DNA of 12,997 nt from Paludibacter sp. (GTDB taxonomy: Bacteria; Bacteroidota; Bacteroidia; Bacteroidales; Paludibacteraceae). This document shows positions 7,826-12,997 of the stretch, one piece after another (positions within the stretch are counted from its first letter, which is position 1; each line of letters starts with the position of its first letter). Made by a program: the position numbers and the translations under genes. Location: NCBI GenBank assembly GCA_028705705.1, contig JAQWCZ010000032.1:1-12997 (forward strand), in the 5' to 3' direction. A model generated the notes under the pieces. That model worked only from the letters and a program-made list of their open reading frames with translations, was not told the origin of the DNA and searched no databases.

Positions 7826-9466
7826 TTAATTAAAAAGGTCAGTAATTTTTTCTTCAGTAAACACATAAGGAACTGGTGGTTCTTTCAGCAAGGGATTTTG
7901 AACAACCTCCGATTCTGGGTATGGCATTAACAATCTTTTTGGTTCGGGTTTATCTACCGGTGTAGCATCTAATGATGTTGCAGTAATTGTAAATGTTTTG
8001 GCATCAAACTCATATTGTTGTGCACGTTCCTGGTTCTCCATGAAATTTAGCACTTCCTGTTGCTGATAATAACTTCTACGTACCAAATCATACCAGAACT
8101 GACCTTCCATTGCCAATTCTATGCGTCTTTCATAGAAAATATCCTGATATGTAATTGACGTTTTTTCAGGCATTTGAACTCTTGTACGTACTTTGTTAAA
8201 ATAAAACAAGGCAATAGGATCTGTAGTGGAAGCATTGTTTCCAAGTACAGCTTCAGCATAAATTAAATAAACCTCAGCCAAACGAAGCATATAACTATTC
8301 AGGGCTGAATTCATGCGGGATGATTTTCCTCCGGTATCCTTTTGTGACCCCACTACCCCTTTCTTCACGAATGCTTTATTTTGATCTTCTACAATAAAAC
8401 CTCCATTAGCACTGTTAATTTCAGGATAAAAATCTCCATTGCCCATGAATGTAGCTTTTCTTCTGATTTGATCTCTGACATCATAAAATTTCAGTACTTC
8501 ATAAGAAGCCATCGTCCAACCTCCCCAGGCGGCATCATCTCCGGTTATAGCAGAAGAATAAGCAAAATAAGCCTGTTGAGTATTATTCACACCCCAATTA
8601 CCGTCCGTAGGCAGCGGCATCCACTGAAGAGCAAACAAAGATTCAGAATTGTTGTTATTGGCTACTTTAAATAAATCTTCATAATTGTCCATCAGCTTAT
8701 ATTCACTCGTTTCACAAACTAGTTTTGCAGCATCTCTGGCTAAATTAAGATATTGAACATCCCTTACTCCACTATTTTCACCACTACCTTTTAATCCGGC
8801 CATCGACAAATAAGCACGTGAAAGCATTCCAAATGCAGAAAAACGTGTTAATCGTCCCGGTTCACCTATTTTCTCCGGTAAGTATTTGGCTGCAAATTCC
8901 AAATCACGGATAGCAAATTCCATAACATCCAAACGTGGATTCTTAGGTACAATCGGATTGGTAACCAATTTAGCATTATCGGTGATAATAATGGCATCAC
9001 CCCAAAGCGAAGCAAGATACCAATAAGCAGTACCACGCATAAATCTGGCTTCTGCTATGGCTTCATTTTTTTGTCCTTCTGTTACATTTTTTGCCCTCAA
9101 AACAATGTTGTTGATGGTATTATTAGATTGACCAATTACATTATAAAAAGATTTCCAGGCAGATACCAGTGGACCGGTAAGTGATGTTTCCGTGAGTGTG
9201 GTAAACGGAAAAATATAATCTGAATAGGGTGCAAACAAGTTATTGGCACGTCCGTCACCCAGTGCGTAAAAGAATTTGTCGTTAAAATCGAACCAAACTT
9301 TATTGTACAAGGGTGCTGTTGCTGTTTTTAAATCTTCTGATGACTGAAAAAAATTATCGAGCGTTTCCCTGTCGTTTGGTGCAAAATCGAGGAAATCTTC
9401 ACAGGCAAAAAATGCTAGTGAAATCCCCAGCAATAATGTATAAATGATTTTATTTCTGATTTTCAT
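7826..9466 (-). CDS. SusD/RagB-family nutrient-binding outer membrane lipoprotein
   Basis: A 546-residue SusD-family protein, the glycan-binding lid of the SusC transporter at the outer membrane. The signal peptide (IIYTLLLGISLAFFAC) ends at Cys22, followed by EDFLDFAPNDRE, the acid-rich start typical of surface-exposed SusD lipoproteins. N-terminal helical, TPR-like segments include AEARFMRGTAYWYLASLWGD. The RagB/SusD C-terminal region shows LRLAEVYLIYAEAV, FNKVRTRV and ERRIELAMEGQFWYDLVRR, all characteristic of the family, and the protein ends with the usual LLMPYPESEV-type segment. Length is normal for the family. It begins 11 bp after the susC stop and ends 7 bp before the SGBP start, so translation of the three is likely coupled. 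Binding of xylan or xylo-oligosaccharides is inferred from the GH10 genes downstream. Confidence 0.95.
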   Translation of the reverse strand: MKIRNKIIYTLLLGISLAFFACEDFLDFAPNDRETLDNFFQSSEDLKTATAPLYNKVWFDFNDKFFYALGDGRANNLFAPYSDYIFPFTTLTETSLTGPLVSAWKSFYNVIGQSNNTINNIVLRAKNVTEGQKNEAIAEARFMRGTAYWYLASLWGDAIIITDNAKLVTNPIVPKNPRLDVMEFAIRDLEFAAKYLPEKIGEPGRLTRFSAFGMLSRAYLSMAGLKGSGENSGVRDVQYLNLARDAAKLVCETSEYKLMDNYEDLFKVANNNNSESLFALQWMPLPTDGNWGVNNTQQAYFAYSSAITGDDAAWGGWTMASYEVLKFYDVRDQIRRKATFMGNGDFYPEINSANGGFIVEDQNKAFVKKGVVGSQKDTGGKSSRMNSALNSYMLRLAEVYLIYAEAVLGNNASTTDPIALFYFNKVRTRVQMPEKTSITYQDIFYERRIELAMEGQFWYDLVRRSYYQQQEVLNFMENQERAQQYEFDAKTFTITATSLDATPVDKPEPKRLLMPYPESEVVQNPLLKEPPVPYVFTEEKITDLFN

Positions 9467-9477
9467 AATCCTATATT

Positions 9478-12400
9478 TTAAAAAGTAATATTTAAACCGA
9501 TTGTATAAACCTGTGGAGAAGGATAACGTCCGTTATCAATACCTGTCAAAAGCGCATTTTGTTGCATAGAGCCGATTTCCGGATCATATCCTTTGTATTT
9601 TGACAATGTAAGTATGTTCTGGAGGTTTGCATAAACACGTATATTCTCTATTTCAATTTGTTTCAGCCATGTTTTCGGGAATACATAACCTATCGACACA
9701 TTTTGAATTCGAAGGTAAGATCCGTCTTCCACAAAGCGGTCAGAAACACGATAGTTGTTATTTGCATCAGCTGAACTTAAATGGGGCATATAGGGATTAG
9801 CGTCGGGGGTAATCTGGATATTGCGTACATTGTTCAACTGCCCCCTCTCGCTTCCCGAAGGAAGATCTGGATCGATAAATGATAAGTGGGCAAATTCTGT
9901 AGCACGTTTGTTCAGGTTGTGTGACTGGCGTGGATCATCTGTCCAGCGACGAATCCAATTAAACACGTCATTTCCGTATGAACCTGTCAAACTAAATGAG
10001 AAATCCCAGTTTTTGTAATTTATAGTATTACCTATTCCATAGGTGAATTTTGGTTCTGGATTTCCAATATAGGTACGATCTGCATCGTTAATCACACCAT
10101 CTTTTTTTACATCTTCAAAAATATAATCCCCGATCCATACACCATTCTGGCTAATTGGCTGTCCTTCAGGACGAGGTGTTTCTTTAATCACTCCATTATC
10201 ATCTTTGTAGTAGAAATCAGTAGCCTGTTCAAACCGACCGATAATCTTATATCCGTAAAACTGACCAATAGGCTGACCCACTGCTGTCCGGGTAATAATA
10301 GAAGTTTCAGAACCTCTACTGAGGGTCATATCAAGCACAGATGACTCTGTATCAAGCGAAAGCACTTTATTTCTGTTAAGAGAGAAAACAAAATTTGACT
10401 TCCATGAAAAATTTTTCTTTTCAATATTTACTGTATTTACAGTGAGTTCAATTCCTTTGTTTTCAAGTGATCCAATATTCACCCAAGGAGGTGTGGTTGA
10501 ACCTTGTCCTTCTGTACCTACATAAGCAGGCAATGGCAATTGTAATAACAAGTTATCAGTTCGCTTGTAATATGCATCGAAAACAACGTTAATTCTACTA
10601 TCCAGAAAACTTACATCAAATCCAATGTTAGATGAATTCGTCGATTCCCATTTCAAATCCGGATTTGCCGTATTACCACTCAACAAACCTGTACCCCATG
10701 GTGTTGCTACAGTTGCCATTGTCGATGTATATCCGTAGTCAGGGATGTTTTGGTTACCAACCTTACCCCAGCCCAGACGAAGTTTCAAATTACTTATCTG
10801 ATCCACACTGGCCATAAAATCTTCACTTGAAACACGCCATGCAAAAGCAGTCGAGGGGAACCAACACCAACGGTTTCCGTGGGCAAATTTTGATGAACCA
10901 TCGTATCGCATGGTGGCAGTGATCAAATAACGTTCATCATAAGAATAGAACAAGCGACTGAAACCGGACATAAGCGCATTTCCACCACTGCTTCCCGAGT
11001 TACTGGCTCTATCCATACTTCCGGCATTTAAATCGTGTGCATTGTTTGTGATAAAACCATCACGATAACCGGAAAGATATTCCCAATTACTTTTTTGCAT
11101 TTCATAACCTAACATAGCATTTACATTGTGTAGGGTGGCAATTGTATTGTTATAGGTTAACACGTTTCTCAATGCCCAATACTTACTATATGATTTAGCT
11201 CTGGTAGATTGTCTGTTTGTATTAACAATTGCACCAAAAGTATAGGATGGAGTAAAACGATAATCATTATTAATCCCAAGGTCACTTGAAAAGTCCGTTC
11301 TAAAATTCAGTTTTTTATTGAAAATAAAATCCAGATAAACATTACTCCTCGCCGACACCTTCTCATTGCGATTTTCATTCAGCAAGGCAAGTCCAACCGG
11401 ATTCGACTGCACAAACTCATCCGTTTCCGGTCCACCATATGTTCCGTCAATATTTCTGGCAGCAACGTTTGGTGTTTGCTGCAAAGCGGTTATAATTAAA
11501 TCGTTATCAGATACGGTAACATTTTGTTTAGAATTTACGATGTTAAAATTCACACCCGATTTCAACCATTTTTTCACCTCGGTATCAAAACTGCCTTTCA
11601 AAGCCAGTCGTTCAAATCCAGATCCCAACGCAATACCTTCCTGAGTTAAATAGCCTGCTCCCATGGAATAAGTAGTTTTATCCTTACCTCCGGAAATTGA
11701 AAAATTGTGGTTTGTTGTCATGGCCATTCTGAATAGTTCATCTTGCCAATCAGTACCTTTACCAAGCAAATCTGGACGAACAAACGAATCATCCATTGGA
11801 TATCCCATAATTTGTGTACGTTCATTTTTATGATAGGCATATTCCTGTAGATTTAACAGTTCCAGTTTTTTAGGCATCATTTGCATACCTACATAACCGT
11901 CATAATTAATGTGTGAAGTTCCCTCTTTACCCTTATTTGTTGTGATGATAATTACGCCGTTTGCAGCTCTTGATCCATAAATGGCAGTAGCAGATGCGTC
12001 TTTCAGAATATCCATAGAAACCACATCAGCCGGATTGATGGAAGACAATGCGTTAGCTGAACTGGAACCGGTATTTCCGTCAATTACAACCCCATCGATT
12101 ACAAAGATTGGTTCATTAGATGAATTAAGCGAGTTGATACCCCTGATGCGAATGGAAGTACTACCCCCGGGAATGCCCGAGTTTTGTGTAACCTGCACCC
12201 CGGCAGCCCGTCCCTGTAACACCTGATCAATTGAAGTAGGAACCGAACGGGAAATTGCCTCTGCAGATACTGAAGTAACAGCGCCAGTCAGGTCACTTCT
12301 CTTCATTTGACCGTAACCAACTACTACAACTTCACTTAACAAAGCATTATCTTCTCTTAAAATAACATTGATATTACGTTGACCTTTAACATCCATTGTT

Positions 12401-12654
12401 TGATTTTGATAACCAACATAGGAGAATGTGAGTTTTGATTGTGGAGAAACATTAATCTGGTATCTGCCATCAAAGGAAGTAATGGTACCATTGCTGGTTC
12501 CGGCTTCCATAATATTAACACCCGGTAATTCAGATCCTGTTTCGTCTCTTACAATCCCAACTACCTGTATCGTTTGTGCAATAACATGTAGCGGTAATAA
12601 AAGTAACAATAAAAGCCAGTAATGCTTTTTTTTACATTTTTGTGTGTTCATCAT
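9478..12654 (-). CDS. SusC/RagA-family TonB-dependent outer membrane transporter
   Basis: A complete 1058-residue TonB-dependent transporter that imports oligosaccharides across the outer membrane using energy from TonB/ExbBD. A signal peptide (HYWLLLLLLLPLHVIAQ) ends near residue 27. A carboxypeptidase-regulatory-like beta domain spans about 28-100 (VVGIVRDETGSELPGVNI, FDGRYQINV). The Bacteroidetes SusC signature LSEVVVVGYGQMKRSDLTGAV lies at about 106-126 and includes the TonB-box region. The plug domain contains FVIDGVVIDG and KDASATAIYGSRAANGV (218-234). The rest is barrel, ending in an aromatic beta strand (VYTIGLNITF) as needed for BAM-dependent assembly. It is the first gene of the operon, with a TAGCTTTG promoter box about 39 bp upstream of its ATG. 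Two adjacent ATGs (12654 and 12651) are equivalent starts. No N-terminal sigma-interacting (STN) domain is present, so an ECF-sigma/anti-sigma relay is unlikely to run through this protein. Confidence 0.96.
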   Translation of the reverse strand: MMNTQKCKKKHYWLLLLLLLPLHVIAQTIQVVGIVRDETGSELPGVNIMEAGTSNGTITSFDGRYQINVSPQSKLTFSYVGYQNQTMDVKGQRNINVILREDNALLSEVVVVGYGQMKRSDLTGAVTSVSAEAISRSVPTSIDQVLQGRAAGVQVTQNSGIPGGSTSIRIRGINSLNSSNEPIFVIDGVVIDGNTGSSSANALSSINPADVVSMDILKDASATAIYGSRAANGVIIITTNKGKEGTSHINYDGYVGMQMMPKKLELLNLQEYAYHKNERTQIMGYPMDDSFVRPDLLGKGTDWQDELFRMAMTTNHNFSISGGKDKTTYSMGAGYLTQEGIALGSGFERLALKGSFDTEVKKWLKSGVNFNIVNSKQNVTVSDNDLIITALQQTPNVAARNIDGTYGGPETDEFVQSNPVGLALLNENRNEKVSARSNVYLDFIFNKKLNFRTDFSSDLGINNDYRFTPSYTFGAIVNTNRQSTRAKSYSKYWALRNVLTYNNTIATLHNVNAMLGYEMQKSNWEYLSGYRDGFITNNAHDLNAGSMDRASNSGSSGGNALMSGFSRLFYSYDERYLITATMRYDGSSKFAHGNRWCWFPSTAFAWRVSSEDFMASVDQISNLKLRLGWGKVGNQNIPDYGYTSTMATVATPWGTGLLSGNTANPDLKWESTNSSNIGFDVSFLDSRINVVFDAYYKRTDNLLLQLPLPAYVGTEGQGSTTPPWVNIGSLENKGIELTVNTVNIEKKNFSWKSNFVFSLNRNKVLSLDTESSVLDMTLSRGSETSIITRTAVGQPIGQFYGYKIIGRFEQATDFYYKDDNGVIKETPRPEGQPISQNGVWIGDYIFEDVKKDGVINDADRTYIGNPEPKFTYGIGNTINYKNWDFSFSLTGSYGNDVFNWIRRWTDDPRQSHNLNKRATEFAHLSFIDPDLPSGSERGQLNNVRNIQITPDANPYMPHLSSADANNNYRVSDRFVEDGSYLRIQNVSIGYVFPKTWLKQIEIENIRVYANLQNILTLSKYKGYDPEIGSMQQNALLTGIDNGRYPSPQVYTIGLNITF

Positions 12655-12675
12655 GATTATTTCAATTATTATAAA

Positions 12676-12691
12676 TTCGGATTAATTCGAA
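12676..12691. promoter_or_regulatory. Near-palindrome at the predicted transcript start (possible operator or leader hairpin)
   Basis: TTCGGATTAATTCGAA is a 16-bp inverted repeat with a single mismatched pair, lying one base downstream of the -7 box and covering the predicted +1. It could be an operator or a small hairpin in the 5' leader. AT-rich palindromes arise easily by chance in such DNA, so support is modest. Confidence 0.3.
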
Positions 12692-12692
12692 A

Positions 12693-12725
12693 CAAAGCTA
12701 CAATGTTTAAATGTTAATATGCATA
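12693..12725 (-). promoter_or_regulatory. Bacteroidetes-type promoter of the PUL operon
   Basis: On the minus strand 12700-12693 reads TAGCTTTG, an exact match to the Bacteroidetes sigma-ABfr -7 consensus TAnnTTTG. At 12725-12722, 21 bp upstream, TATG is a three-of-four match to the -33 TTTG box, so the upstream element is weak, as expected of an activator-dependent promoter. Transcription would start near 12686-12689, giving a leader of about 32-35 nt before the susC ATG. The call rests on consensus match and position only. Confidence 0.6.
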
Positions 12726-12752
12726 AAACTAATTTCGAATGTTTTTGGTGGT

Positions 12753-12800
12753 GTTACATCCACTTTCTTATACGTTACAAAATATTGAATCTACGTTACA
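12753..12800 (-). repeat. Three GTTACA direct repeats at exact 21-bp spacing, candidate activator site
   Basis: GTTACA occurs at 12753-12758, 12774-12779 and 12795-12800, each start 21 bp from the next; on the transcribed strand the unit reads TGTAAC. The two distal copies extend to TACGTTACA (12771-12779 and 12792-12800). The array sits roughly 65-115 bp upstream of the predicted transcript start and spans two full 21-bp periods, putting all copies on one face of the helix. AraC I1/I2 half-sites are also 21 bp apart, and hybrid two-component regulators of Bacteroides PULs end in AraC-type DNA-binding domains. Binding by such a regulator is an inference; none is encoded in this window. Confidence 0.5.
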
Positions 12801-12890
12801 TTTGTCGTTTTATCATCCATTTGGAAGAAAAACAACAGAAAGTTATTCTTTTATTATACAATATATTAAACAGATATCACAGAAAAATTG

Positions 12891-12997
12891 GTCCATCCCG
12901 ATCCCGATCGGGGAGGCGTCGCTTGGGAGGATCGACCAGAAGTCCGCCGGGGTGTTCTCCATGATGACATCCATCCCGCCGTCCCGATAGGGATCAC
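12891..12997. other. GC-rich terminal segment unlike the rest of the window
   Basis: By hand count about 68 of 107 bases are G or C, next to strongly AT-rich sequence ending at about 12890. The minus strand is open throughout; it reads DPYRDGGMDVIMENTPADF near the edge and then WSILPSDASPIGIGMD, with mostly G or C at third codon positions. One plus-strand frame (GEASLGRIDQKSAGVFSMM) is also open and shares the same third positions, so composition cannot choose between them. I recognise neither protein. Possible readings are the end of a gene acquired from, or belonging to, a high-GC organism, a repeat element, or a chimeric contig end. Confidence 0.5.
12892..12994. repeat. Pair of imperfect TCCATCCCG...TCCCGAT direct repeats
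   Basis: TCCATCCCG occurs at 12892-12900 and 12970-12978, 78 bp apart. Each copy is followed within a few bases by TCCCGAT and a G-rich tail (CGGGGA at 12909-12914, AGGGA at 12989-12993). The first copy contains the perfect palindrome CCCGATCGGG (12903-12912). The pair brackets the GC-rich segment. It may be an intergenic repeat or a chance repeat within coding sequence. Confidence 0.3.

Larger units (their letters stand above)
1..12689 (-). other. Predicted xylan PUL operon (eight genes, one transcript)
   Basis: All genes share the minus strand, with gaps of 11, 7, 39, 9, 49, 17 and 32 bp from susC to GH43. No inverted repeat followed by a T-run was seen in any gap. The gene set covers binding, outer-membrane import, extracellular and periplasmic xylan cleavage, deacetylation, inner-membrane import and cytoplasmic finishing, which supports joint expression. 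The 49-bp gap before the symporter is the widest and the likeliest place for an internal start, but no convincing promoter is visible there. Confidence 0.75.
12655..12997. other. Non-coding region upstream of the operon
   Basis: This 343-bp stretch has no supported gene. Its operon-proximal part (to about 12890) is AT-rich and holds the promoter, the near-palindrome and the three 21-bp-spaced GTTACA repeats. Bases 12801-12890 show nothing further recognisable. The final part changes to GC-rich sequence, described separately. Two overlapping plus-strand open frames cross the region but switch from AT-rich to GC-rich composition midway and resemble no known protein. Confidence 0.7.

Noticed and set aside
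7819-7866. Longer N-terminus of the SGBP starting inside susD
   Set aside because: It would place 16 extra residues before a complete lipoprotein signal peptide; the ATG at 7818 gives a normal signal and a 7-bp gap.
12734-12739. Second TTCGAA upstream of the promoter, pairing with the TTCGAA at 12686-12691 as a possible looped operator
   Set aside because: TTCGAA also occurs inside genes and other gaps (for example near 2794, 6547 and 9707), so it is common in this AT-rich DNA and not specific to the promoter.
12719-12990. Plus-strand open frames of 81 and 83 codons across the upstream region
   Set aside because: They run over the promoter and repeats, change composition abruptly midway, resemble no known family and have no plausible start context.
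1-12997. CRISPR array, tRNA, rRNA, insertion sequence or phage genes
   Set aside because: No repeat-spacer pattern, cloverleaf-like sequence, transposase or phage protein was seen. The only repeats are the short arrays near the right end.

Overview
The window is one arm of a polysaccharide utilization locus (PUL) for xylan from a Bacteroidetes genome, most likely an anaerobic Bacteroidales. The reasons are the adjacent SusC/SusD-type pair, Bacteroidetes-style lipoprotein signals, a TAnnTTTG promoter element, AT-rich DNA and short intergenic gaps without strong Shine-Dalgarno sequences. The species cannot be named from the sequence.

All eight genes lie on the minus strand and are read from high to low coordinates. 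In transcription order they are: a SusC-type TonB-dependent transporter (9478-12654), a SusD-type glycan-binding lipoprotein (7826-9466), an SGBP-B-like surface glycan-binding lipoprotein with two TIG-like domains (6505-7818), a GH10 xylanase with a carbohydrate-binding module inserted in the catalytic barrel (4750-6465), a secreted SGNH/sialate-O-acetylesterase-type esterase (2806-4740), a GPH-family cation symporter (1266-2756), a second, compact GH10 xylanase (94-1248), and the first 20 codons of a signal-less GH43 enzyme cut by the window edge (1-61). Gaps are 7-49 bp and I see no terminator between genes, so one transcript is likely. Four starts were moved downstream of the longest open frame: three long versions begin at TTG and one begins at an ATG inside susD, and each lies ahead of a better ATG.

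Inferred working model: the surface GH10 with its binding module cuts xylan at the cell surface. SusD and the SGBP hold the products, and SusC imports them. In the periplasm the esterase would remove acetyl groups and the second GH10 would shorten the chains. The symporter carries small xylo-oligosaccharides across the inner membrane, and the GH43 enzyme would finish them in the cytoplasm. No regulator, alpha-glucuronidase or arabinofuranosidase is visible here, apart from whatever the truncated GH43 does.

The 343 bp upstream of susC hold the most interesting non-coding signal. A TAGCTTTG element fits the Bacteroidetes -7 box, a 16-bp near-palindrome covers the predicted transcript start, and three copies of GTTACA lie exactly 21 bp apart further upstream. 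That spacing suits an AraC-type DNA-binding domain such as that of a hybrid two-component system. The last ~107 bases (12891-12997) turn abruptly GC-rich and look foreign to the rest of the window; they may be a different genomic element or a chimeric contig end.
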